A stretch of 64,000 nt of DNA, from contig NZ_FTPR01000001.1 of assembly GCF_900156505.1 (NCBI RefSeq), forward strand, positions 1,860,001 to 1,924,000, in the 5' to 3' direction. Positions 25,841 to 33,557 of the stretch are shown piece by piece. The stretch comes from Yoonia rosea (GTDB taxonomy: Bacteria; Pseudomonadota; Alphaproteobacteria; Rhodobacterales; Rhodobacteraceae). The translations under genes were made by a program, and so were the position numbers. The stretch's first letter is position 1. Each line of letters begins with the position of its first letter. Below the pieces are notes generated by a model, which made no database searches, had not been told where the DNA came from, and saw only the letters and a list, made by a program, of their open reading frames with translations.

Positions 25841-27942
25841 CCGATGACCTGAATGACCTCAAAGCGATGATGGATCAGGCAACCCCGCGCCCTGATGCGG
25901 CGCGACGCGCCGAAAATATCGCGCTGGCAAAAGAAAACTTTGCCGCCCTCCAAGGATCACGCGATGAAGTGCGTCCCACTGCTGTAGCCGGGCCGAAGGG
26001 CCTTTGGACAGGAGTGAAGACGATGCTGAATACCATAACCTCGCCCGCAGGATTGACCACAACGACCGCCCTAGTTGCCTGCGGATTTTTATTTCTGACA
26101 CCGCAAGGTCAGGACCTGCTGCGCCCGCCATCTGCGCCCCAGATCACTGTGACCGAGCTTGATGGTATTGCGGCCCCGCCAATGACAATGTCGGACCCCG
26201 CAACCGGAGCAACCACTCAAACGGAGGCAGTTGCGCCACAGCAACCAGAGGCTTTGACTGCTCCGGCTTTCGATCTGGCACAGGACTTCAGCCTTGCAGA
26301 TCAGTCACGCCCTGTCACCAAGGCCTTGCCACAAATTACAGCAGACGCGGATGAACTGCTTGCGCAAGAGGCCGAAGTAACCGCAGGCGCAATTGAACGT
26401 CAGGCCATCGCGGCGACAACCATGCAAACATCACGCGTGGCCCCGATGCAAAGCGAAGAACCGGCAATGCGCGGCTTGGCCCCGGAACGCATTGTTGTAA
26501 CGCCTTCGCCGCAACCGGACGATGCCATGGTTTCTCCTGCCCCGTCGACCGAGAGCTTTGCCAACACTGCAGCAAGCCCGCTCAAAATCACCGCCGAGGA
26601 ACCGGTTTCGACATTCTCGATAGATGTTGATACCGCGAGCTATGCGCTTGTGCGGTCCTCTCTGTCACGTGGTCAATTGCCGCCACGCGAAGCTGTGCGC
26701 ATTGAAGAGATGATCAATTATTTCCCTTATGATTATCCGACACCCGACGCAGGCGAAGCGCCCTTCCGTCCGACCGTGACGACATTCCAGACGCCGTGGA
26801 ATGCAAACACGCAGCTCGTGCATATCGCTTTGCAAGGGCGGTTGCCCGAGATGACCGCGCGGCCTCCCTTGAACCTGGTGTTTCTTATCGACACATCCGG
26901 CTCGATGGATGATCCGGCAAAACTGCCGCTGCTGAAGCAGTCTTTCCGCCTGATGCTTGACCAATTGCGCCCGCAAGATCAGGTCGCCATCGTGGAATAT
27001 GCAGGCAGCGCAGGTCAGGTACTGGCGCCCACCAACGCATCCGAACGCACGACGATCTTGCAAGCGCTCCAATCGCTCGGTGCGGGGGGGGCAACCAACG
27101 GGCAAGGCGGCTTGGAACAGGCCTATGCGGTCGCGGACACCATGGCAGAGGCTGGTGAAGTCAGCCGCATCATTCTTGCAACTGACGGCGATTTCAATGT
27201 CGGCATCGATAATCCGGATGCGCTGAAAGGCTTTATCGCGGATCGCCGCGAAACAGGGACGTATCTCAGCGTTCTGGGTTTCGGACGCGGCAATCTGGAT
27301 GACGCCACTATGCAGGCGCTGGCCCAGAACGGGAACGGCACGGCGGCCTATATCGACACGCTGTCAGAGGCACAAAAGGTGCTGGTCGACCAACTCTCAG
27401 GTGCGCTGTTTCCGATTGCCGGTGATGTCAAAGTGCAGGTCGAATTCAACCCTGCCCAAGTCGCCGAGTACCGTTTGATCGGCTATGAGACGCGGGCGCT
27501 GCGGCGTGAAGATTTCAATAATGATGCGGTGGATGCGGGCGAGCTGGGCGCAGGCCATGCTGTCACAGCAATCTACGAGGTCACACCCGTCGGCAGCCCG
27601 GCACAATTAAGTGATCCGCTGCGCTACGCCCCGAGCACGGTGGCTGAGACGTCAGACGAGCTCGGATTTCTGAAACTGCGCTACAAAGCACCCGGCGAGG
27701 ATTTGAGCCAATTGCTTGAAACGCCAATCACCGAAAATGGTACACCAGGGACAGAGGCGAATTTTGCGGCTGCGATTGCAGGTTTCGGACAGCTCTTGCG
27801 CGGTGACAACCATTTGGGCGATTGGGGCTACGCGGATGCGATCACACTTGCTGCGGCTAATCGCGGCGCGGATGCCTTTGGCTATCGCACGGAAGCTGTG
27901 CAATTGATGCGCTTGGCCGAAAGCCTGTCGCGCGCTGAATGA
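25837..27942 (+). CDS. Membrane VWA-domain protein with anti-sigma-like N-terminus
   Basis: A 701-residue protein. Residues 1-70 are cytoplasmic and helical-looking, then one membrane segment (about 72-90, TTTTALVACGFLFLTPQG), a long Pro/Ala/Gln-rich linker to about residue 245, a pre-VWA domain (YfbK-type, FSIDVDTASYALVRSSLSRG), a VWA domain with intact MIDAS residues DTSGSM (about 352) and ATDGDFNVG, and a C-terminal DUF3520-like region. Placement directly behind the sigma gene, with overlap, suggests the N-terminus holds the sigma factor and the periplasmic VWA domain senses a ligand. That role is inference; no zinc-binding anti-sigma HxxxCxxC motif is visible. Confidence 0.85.
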   Translation: MTDDLNDLKAMMDQATPRPDAARRAENIALAKENFAALQGSRDEVRPTAVAGPKGLWTGVKTMLNTITSPAGLTTTTALVACGFLFLTPQGQDLLRPPSAPQITVTELDGIAAPPMTMSDPATGATTQTEAVAPQQPEALTAPAFDLAQDFSLADQSRPVTKALPQITADADELLAQEAEVTAGAIERQAIAATTMQTSRVAPMQSEEPAMRGLAPERIVVTPSPQPDDAMVSPAPSTESFANTAASPLKITAEEPVSTFSIDVDTASYALVRSSLSRGQLPPREAVRIEEMINYFPYDYPTPDAGEAPFRPTVTTFQTPWNANTQLVHIALQGRLPEMTARPPLNLVFLIDTSGSMDDPAKLPLLKQSFRLMLDQLRPQDQVAIVEYAGSAGQVLAPTNASERTTILQALQSLGAGGATNGQGGLEQAYAVADTMAEAGEVSRIILATDGDFNVGIDNPDALKGFIADRRETGTYLSVLGFGRGNLDDATMQALAQNGNGTAAYIDTLSEAQKVLVDQLSGALFPIAGDVKVQVEFNPAQVAEYRLIGYETRALRREDFNNDAVDAGELGAGHAVTAIYEVTPVGSPAQLSDPLRYAPSTVAETSDELGFLKLRYKAPGEDLSQLLETPITENGTPGTEANFAAAIAGFGQLLRGDNHLGDWGYADAITLAAANRGADAFGYRTEAVQLMRLAESLSRAE

Positions 27943-27945
27943 AAA

Positions 27946-27971
27946 GTAAGGTGGATCTTGATCCACCTTAC
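27946..27971. repeat. 26-bp perfect palindrome, copy 3
   Basis: Same sequence as copy 2. It starts 3 nt after the VWA gene stop and ends 4 nt before the stop of the convergent hydrolase gene, filling the whole intergenic space. Confidence 0.9.
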
Positions 27972-27975
27972 ATCA

Positions 27976-28980
27976 TCACCCCATCTGCGCCAGCGCAAGC
28001 GGCAGGACTTGCTGCTCGATCAGGCGCTGCAAATCACCGAAATATCCACCACTGCGCGCTGGCCGCAGTGGATCAGAGGTAATCGCCAAGGTCAGCGCGA
28101 CCTGCGGGGCGACACAGATAATCTGCCCACCATAGCCCCGCGCCAGCGCATAGCCGACGCCTGCACCGGTTCCCAAGAACCAGCCATAACCGTAATCCAG
28201 CCCGGAGAAGAGTGATTGTGTACGTCGCTGCAACGACCGCGCCACCCAATCGGAACTGAGCACCTGCGCGCCGCCGAACTGGCCGTTTAGCCGGTACATC
28301 TCGCCGAAGCGGACCATCGCATCCAGCGTGAGGGCCATTTCATTGCCCCCCAGATAGCGACCCTGCGGGTCCCGCGTCCAAGCGGGGATATCAATGCCCA
28401 AAGGTGCGCCCAACCGCTCCCGCGCCAGCGACAAGAGCGACTGACCCGAGACCTCTGACAACACGGCCCCTAGAATGTGAAACGAACCGGTCGAATAAAG
28501 CATGCGTGCTCCGGGTTCGGCCACGAAAGGACGGCCGAGCGCGTTTGCGACCCAGTTGCTGCTGTTCACCCAGCCACCATAGTTCTGCCCTGAGGTACGC
28601 TCCAGTCCGGCCTGCATCGTCACCAGATTTTCAACGGTGATCCCTGCCACACGCGGATCAGCACCGCGCGGGATCAAACCGGGAGCGACATCGCCCAGCC
28701 GCGCATTGATGCCGGGCAATTCACCGCGATCCAGCGCAGCACCGGTCAAGGCCGCAACAACTGTCTTCGAGACCGACTTGATCGGCACCGCGCGCTCCAG
28801 CCCCGGACCGCGAAACCGCTCACGCAGCATAGTCTGGCCAGATTGCCGGATCATTACAGCGTGGAATTGGTCAAGCGCGCGCCCCGCGTCCAGAACGGGT
28901 GCCCAGACATTTGGTTGCGCCAGCATGGGCGTTGCCAAGCTTGCGAGCCCGCCCGCCAAAAATTTCCGCCGTTTCATCAC
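27976..28980 (-). CDS. Beta-lactamase-fold serine hydrolase (class C / EstB-like)
   Basis: A 334-residue exported serine hydrolase. The N-terminus MMKRRKFLAGGLASLATPMLA resembles a twin-arginine signal (RRKFL). The active-site SxxK is SVSK, in IKSVSKTVVAALTG (about residue 75); the Tyr motif is probably LYSTGSFH. Families of this kind include esterases and D-aminopeptidases; resistance to beta-lactams should not be assumed. Convergent with the VWA gene, separated only by the palindrome. Confidence 0.85.
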   Translation of the reverse strand: MMKRRKFLAGGLASLATPMLAQPNVWAPVLDAGRALDQFHAVMIRQSGQTMLRERFRGPGLERAVPIKSVSKTVVAALTGAALDRGELPGINARLGDVAPGLIPRGADPRVAGITVENLVTMQAGLERTSGQNYGGWVNSSNWVANALGRPFVAEPGARMLYSTGSFHILGAVLSEVSGQSLLSLARERLGAPLGIDIPAWTRDPQGRYLGGNEMALTLDAMVRFGEMYRLNGQFGGAQVLSSDWVARSLQRRTQSLFSGLDYGYGWFLGTGAGVGYALARGYGGQIICVAPQVALTLAITSDPLRPARSGGYFGDLQRLIEQQVLPLALAQMG

Positions 28981-29055
28981 GATTACAAACCCTTCAAATC
29001 AGTATCAGGGTAGCTAATGCATCTGTCAAAAACCGCCACTAACATTCCCGTGCAC

Positions 29056-29739
29056 TCAGCAGCGATAGGCTTCGCTCTCGTAAAACGCGCGAAGGGTCTG
29101 GTGCTTTTCAGGCCGAAACCGGTCCAGTTCCTGCAAGGCCGAAATACGGTCCAGACGAAACATGCGAAAGCCTTCGCGCAATTCGCACCAGCACACAGCC
29201 GTCCAGACTTTGCCCCAGAACCAAACGCCCAAAGGCCGCACTGTTCTTGCGGTCTTATTGCCCGCCTCATCGCTGTAGTTCATCTGCAATCGGATATGCG
29301 CCTCAGAGGCGGCCTCGAACCGGTCCAGATAATCGCGCCATTGGCCACGCTGTTCTGCACCATCCAAGACATGCACGTTGACCTGACCGACCTGTCTGCG
29401 CGCAGTCTCGGGCAGGACGGCATCAATCTTGATTAATGCCTCTTGCGCGGCTTCTGCCATTTTGGTGCCGCCCCAGCTTTGCAAAATCCGTGCGCCTGAA
29501 ACCAGTGCGACAATCTCTTCTTGGGTGAACATCAAAGGTGGCAGATCATATCCGTCACGCATTAGATAGCCGACCCCGGCTTCGCCTTCGATCGGGACAC
29601 CAGAGCCGATCAAATGTGCCACATCCCGATAAATCGTGCGCGGCGTCACTTCGAGCTTTTCGGCCAGTTGCGCCGCTGTGGTCAGCCGACCGCCCCGCAG
29701 ATACTGCAATATCTGGAAAAGACGGTCGGCGCGGCGCAT
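29056..29739 (-). CDS. YafY-type transcriptional regulator with WYL domain
   Basis: A 227-residue regulator. N-terminal winged helix (HTH_11, RLFQILQYLRGGRLTTAAQLAEKLEVTPRTIYRDV) and a C-terminal WYL-like domain (VWFWGKVWTAVCWCELREGFRMFRLDRI). Start codon directly abuts the stop of the VOC gene (TAAATG), so the two form an operon. Such pairs of a WYL regulator and a glyoxalase-fold protein are common, and the VOC protein may be the regulated enzyme. Ligand unknown. Confidence 0.9.
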   Translation of the reverse strand: MRRADRLFQILQYLRGGRLTTAAQLAEKLEVTPRTIYRDVAHLIGSGVPIEGEAGVGYLMRDGYDLPPLMFTQEEIVALVSGARILQSWGGTKMAEAAQEALIKIDAVLPETARRQVGQVNVHVLDGAEQRGQWRDYLDRFEAASEAHIRLQMNYSDEAGNKTARTVRPLGVWFWGKVWTAVCWCELREGFRMFRLDRISALQELDRFRPEKHQTLRAFYESEAYRC

Positions 29740-30105
29740 TTATTGCGCAGCCTCGAACAGACCGATGGAATTGCCGTCAAGGTCTTTGGCATAGGCAAAG
29801 CGCCCATCGGGGATCGTGATCGGCGGGCTGACAATCTCTCCACCGGCGCTTTGGCAACGCGCGATCCCGTCTTCAAGCGTACCTTCAATCGCGATATGGA
29901 TTGTATTGCCCCCATCTGCGGCAGGTATCCCGGGATAAAGATGCGCGCCTGCGCTGTCCTCGAAACTGCCCAGCACAGCAATGGGGTTCGGACCGGAATG
30001 GTCGATTTCCATCTGATACCCAAAGACCTCGTTGTAAAAAGCGACGGCCTTTTCCATGTCAGTGACCGGTATTTCGCCCCAAGCCATAATTGTGCGTTTT
30101 GTCAT
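29740..30105 (-). CDS. VOC (glyoxalase/bleomycin resistance) family protein
   Basis: A single VOC module of 121 residues: GEIPVTDMEKAVAFYNEVFGYQME at the start and FAYAKDLDGNSIGLFE at the end, the metal-ligand Glu being in the last motif. An ideal GGAG precedes the ATG by 9 nt. Substrate unknown; probably works as a dimer. First gene of a two-gene operon with the WYL regulator. Confidence 0.88.
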   Translation of the reverse strand: MTKRTIMAWGEIPVTDMEKAVAFYNEVFGYQMEIDHSGPNPIAVLGSFEDSAGAHLYPGIPAADGGNTIHIAIEGTLEDGIARCQSAGGEIVSPPITIPDGRFAYAKDLDGNSIGLFEAAQ

Positions 30106-30196
30106 GTCTCATCTCCTTGATTGCGGTTGATGGACATCTTTGAACATACCCCTGCTGACAGCGTTGTGTCAGTAGGTTTTCAGGAGGGGTGGAAAA

Positions 30197-30952
30197 TTAC
30201 GCCCCCGCAAGCCACCCCAGACCTTCCTCGGTCGTCTGGCGCGGCTTGTATTCGCCCGAAACCCAACCAGCATAGCCCTGGGCATCCAGCAGCGCGAAGA
30301 AGGCGGGATAATCAATCTCGCCCTGATCCGGCTCACCGCGATCCGGCATTTGGGCCACCTGCACATGGGCAGTGATATCGCGCATCGCCTCCCATGTGCC
30401 CAATACATCACCGGTGATCCTGGCGGCATGGAATGTGTCGAATTGCAGTCTCAGGTTCGGCGCATCAATCGTTGTGACAATCTCGCGGCCAAGATCAAAG
30501 TCATTCAAGAAATAGCCCGGCATCGTGTCATTGTTGATGGGCTCAATCGTCAGGCTTTGCGCAGGTGCCTCGGCTGCCGCCCAGCGCAGGTTATTGATGA
30601 AGGTCTCTTTTGCCGCCGCCCCTTCGGCTACGCCTGCCATGATATGCAGATGCCTTGCCCCCAGCGTTTGCGCATAACGCAACGCGCGGCCAAAGTCCTT
30701 TTTGAACCGCTCTTCCAATCCGGGGATGGCTGCAAATCCTTGCGGACCGCCAGTGTAATTGGGGGGCGGGCAATTGATCAGCGCCAACTGCAAATCATTT
30801 CTGCGTAACGCATCAACAATCTCTTGGGCATTCACGTCATATGGAAACAGCACCTCGACCGCGTCAAAGCCGGCGTCCTTGGCCACTGCAAAGCGGTCCA
30901 GAAAATCCAGTTCGGTAAAAAGCCACGTTAGATTCGCGCAGAATTTTGGCAT
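30197..30952 (-). CDS. hyi: Hydroxypyruvate isomerase
   Basis: TIM-barrel isomerase (251 residues) interconverting hydroxypyruvate and tartronate semialdehyde in glyoxylate metabolism. The N-terminus MPKFCANLTWLFTELDFLDRF, the central LTIEPINNDTMPGYFLND (metal-ligand Glu) and the end YAGWVSGEYKP are typical of Hyi. GGAGGGAATG precedes the ATG. It stands alone here; tartronate semialdehyde reductase and glyoxylate carboligase are not in view. It fits functionally with glcDEF 10 kb downstream, which makes glyoxylate. Confidence 0.9.
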   Translation of the reverse strand: MPKFCANLTWLFTELDFLDRFAVAKDAGFDAVEVLFPYDVNAQEIVDALRRNDLQLALINCPPPNYTGGPQGFAAIPGLEERFKKDFGRALRYAQTLGARHLHIMAGVAEGAAAKETFINNLRWAAAEAPAQSLTIEPINNDTMPGYFLNDFDLGREIVTTIDAPNLRLQFDTFHAARITGDVLGTWEAMRDITAHVQVAQMPDRGEPDQGEIDYPAFFALLDAQGYAGWVSGEYKPRQTTEEGLGWLAGA

Positions 30953-31035
30953 CTGACATTCCCTCCTGATGGTCGGCCTATGCGCTCACAAGAGCCAATC
31001 AAGTGCCGCTTTGCAAGAGGATGGCGACCTGTCGC

Positions 31036-31623
31036 CTACTCCAATTCAGCCGCTGGAATGATCGGAAAGAACATCCCCTCCGACGTCACCCCGAACCACT
31101 CTTCGCCTTCATGATCCGCATGCTCACCGATTTCCACCAAACGGTAGAAAGACTTGCGGTCAATTAGCGCCTCAAGGTTCGCGCGCACCAAAACATAGGG
31201 CGAAGGCTCGCCAGTCTCAGGGTCGCGCACCACGCGGATCGGGTGCTCTGGTCCGGCAATCATCCGGTCGCCCACATTGGTTTCAAATTCCAGACCATCG
31301 CCACGCCGGTTGAAATCGACCGCGACAAATGGCGCGTCATCGACAGTGATCCCCACTTTCTCAACGGGGGTCACCAGAACGTAATCATCACCGTCGCGGC
31401 GCAGAATCGTTGAAAACAGCCTCACAAGTTCGTGTCGGCCAATGGGCGTTCCCATGTAAAACCACGTTCCATCACGGGCGATCCGCATGTCGATATCGCC
31501 GCAATGGGGCGGATTCCAAAGATGAACCGGTGGCAAACCGCCTTTTTGGACAGCACGGGCGCTACTTGCTAGGCTCTCTGCGGAGGGAGTCACAATCTTT
31601 TGTGTGGTCATTATTTTTGCCAT
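31036..31623 (-). CDS. DUF1285 domain-containing protein
   Basis: A 195-residue cytoplasmic protein of the DUF1285 family, recognised by PPVHLWNPPHCGDIDMRIARDGTWFYMGTPIGR, typical of alphaproteobacterial members. No catalytic motif is known. A second ATG four codons in (MTTQKIV) is equally possible, as neither has a strong ribosome site. Divergent from moxR across only 57 bp; DUF1285 beside a MoxR/DUF58 operon is a conserved neighbourhood in this class, which suggests related regulation. Confidence 0.87.
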   Translation of the reverse strand: MAKIMTTQKIVTPSAESLASSARAVQKGGLPPVHLWNPPHCGDIDMRIARDGTWFYMGTPIGRHELVRLFSTILRRDGDDYVLVTPVEKVGITVDDAPFVAVDFNRRGDGLEFETNVGDRMIAGPEHPIRVVRDPETGEPSPYVLVRANLEALIDRKSFYRLVEIGEHADHEGEEWFGVTSEGMFFPIIPAAELE

Positions 31624-31680
31624 TGGGTGTGATGGGATTATCTGTTCTCATGAAGACTATAGTTCAACCGGAGGAAAGTC

Positions 31681-32688
31681 ATGGCCGTAGAGTCCGATCT
31701 CGTCACCCAGATCGAAAACCTGGGTGAAAAGCTGGCGCAAGCCCGCACCAGCATTTCGGCGCGCTTTATCGGCCAGCCCCGTGTCGTGGACCTGACATTG
31801 ACCGCACTGATCTGTGGCGGTCACGCCGTGCTGATCGGTCTGCCCGGTCTGGGCAAAACACGTCTCGTGGATACGCTTTCGACGGTGATGGGGCTGGATG
31901 GCAACCGGATCCAGTTTACACCCGATCTGATGCCCGCGGATATCTTGGGCTCGGAAGTGCTTGAAACGGCCAATGACGGATCGCGTGGCTTTCGCTTTAT
32001 TGAAGGCCCGATCTTCTGTCAGTTGCTGATGGCCGATGAGATCAACCGCGCCTCACCACGCACGCAATCTGCCCTGCTGCAGGCGATGCAGGAAAAAGAA
32101 GTGACCATCGCGGGCGAGCACCGGCCTTTGGGTGTGCCGTTCCACGTGCTGGCCACGCAAAACCCGATTGAGCAGGAAGGCACCTACCCTCTCCCCGAAG
32201 CCCAGCTGGACCGCTTCTTGGTGCAGATTGATGTGCCCTACCCTGACCGCGCGACCGAAAAAGATATCCTGATCGCAACCACAGGTGTGGAAGACGCAAA
32301 ATCGCAGGCCGTCTTTACCGCGCAGGAACTGCTGGATGCACAGAAACTGCTTCGCCGGATGCCTGTGGGTGACAATATCGTTGAAATGATCCTTGATCTG
32401 GTGCGCGCCTGCCGTCCGCAGGATGAAAACGCCCCCGATATCATCCGCCAGAATGTAAGCTGGGGTCCCGGCCCGCGCGCCGCACAGGCCCTGATGCTGA
32501 CAGTCCGCGCGCAGGCGCTTCTGGAAGGCCGCCTTGCGCCGTCGGCTGAAGACGTGCGCGCCATGGCGGTTCCTGTCCTTGAACACCGGATGGCACTGTC
32601 CTTTGCAGCACGTGCGCGGGGCGAGAGCATCCATCACGTGATCAATAGCGTTGCAGACCAGATTACATCGGTGGCCTCTGCCGCATGA
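31681..32688 (+). CDS. MoxR family AAA+ ATPase
   Basis: Chaperone-like AAA+ ATPase of 335 residues. Walker A GLPGLGKT (about 59-66), Walker B LLMADEINRA, and the sensor-1 region LATQNPIEQEGTYPLPEAQLDRF, all diagnostic for MoxR. GGAGGAAAG lies 5 nt before the ATG. It heads an operon with overlapping genes for DUF58, a BatA/DUF4159 membrane protein, and another large membrane protein. In related systems MoxR and VWA/DUF58 proteins act together in envelope assembly or maturation of metalloenzymes. Confidence 0.94.
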   Translation: MAVESDLVTQIENLGEKLAQARTSISARFIGQPRVVDLTLTALICGGHAVLIGLPGLGKTRLVDTLSTVMGLDGNRIQFTPDLMPADILGSEVLETANDGSRGFRFIEGPIFCQLLMADEINRASPRTQSALLQAMQEKEVTIAGEHRPLGVPFHVLATQNPIEQEGTYPLPEAQLDRFLVQIDVPYPDRATEKDILIATTGVEDAKSQAVFTAQELLDAQKLLRRMPVGDNIVEMILDLVRACRPQDENAPDIIRQNVSWGPGPRAAQALMLTVRAQALLEGRLAPSAEDVRAMAVPVLEHRMALSFAARARGESIHHVINSVADQITSVASAA

Positions 32689-33557
32689 CCACCCCTTTGA
32701 CCCTAAGATCACAGGCAGAGGCGCTTGCCGCCCCGCTGCCACCGCTTCTTGCGGAGGCAGAGCACCTTGCTTCGACCGTGCTTTTGGGGGATCACGGCCG
32801 CCGTCGTGCGGGCACAGGGGACACATTCTGGCAATACCGGCCCGCACAGGCCCATGATGAGGCGCGCAGTATCGACTGGCGGCGCTCGGCCCGTTCGGAC
32901 GCAAATTTCGTACAGGACAAAGAATGGCAGATCGCGCAGTCGATTATCCTCTGGGTCGATCAGGCGGCGTCGATGTCCTTCCGTTCGGATGACAACCTGC
33001 CGACCAAGGCCGCACGCGCGCGCACCCTGGGTCTGGCCTGCGCGATCTTGCTGATCCGTGGGGGTGAACGTGTTGGCCTCACCGGTCTGCGCCTTCCGCC
33101 GCGTCGGGGTGAAGCACAACTGATGCAGATGGCAGAGCTTTTGTCCCGCGAAGAAGAGACCGATTATGGCGCGCCTGAAGCGCAAGGGATGCTGCCCCAC
33201 TCGCGCGCCCTCTTTGTCAGCGACTTTCTGGGTGACATCAATCCCATCGAGGAGGCCCTTCTGCGGGCCGCTGACCGCGGTGTTGGCGGTGCGCTATTAC
33301 AGGTGCTCGATCCACAGGAAGAGGCGTTTCCGTTCGATGGGCGCACCATCTTTGAAAGCATGTCGGGCGCATTACGCCATGAAACGCTGAAAGCCGGCGA
33401 TCTGAGGTCCCGCTATCTGGACCGGCTGGCCGAGCGCAAGGACCGCTTGCAGCAACTGGCGCGTATCACAGGGTGGCGGTTCCAGACGCACCACACCGGC
33501 GAAAGTGCGACAAACGCGCTCTTGTGGCTTTATGGCGCCTTGGAGCGTAACACCTGA
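32685..33557 (+). CDS. DUF58 domain-containing protein
   Basis: A 290-residue soluble protein of the DUF58 family, a degenerate VWA-like fold. The signature RSIDWRRSARSDANFVQDKEW is present, the typical YDWRxxAR-type motif, and SIILWVDQAASMSF takes the place of the MIDAS strand, with DxxxS in place of DxSxS. Overlaps moxR by 4 nt and shares bases with the next gene (TGATG), so translation is coupled. Partner of MoxR by strong genomic precedent. Confidence 0.92.
   Translation: MTTPLTLRSQAEALAAPLPPLLAEAEHLASTVLLGDHGRRRAGTGDTFWQYRPAQAHDEARSIDWRRSARSDANFVQDKEWQIAQSIILWVDQAASMSFRSDDNLPTKAARARTLGLACAILLIRGGERVGLTGLRLPPRRGEAQLMQMAELLSREEETDYGAPEAQGMLPHSRALFVSDFLGDINPIEEALLRAADRGVGGALLQVLDPQEEAFPFDGRTIFESMSGALRHETLKAGDLRSRYLDRLAERKDRLQQLARITGWRFQTHHTGESATNALLWLYGALERNT

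Noticed and set aside
27976..28980. Antibiotic-resistance beta-lactamase
   Set aside because: The SxxK hydrolase has class C fold features only in a general sense; the esterase/peptidase branch is more likely and no resistance context exists.
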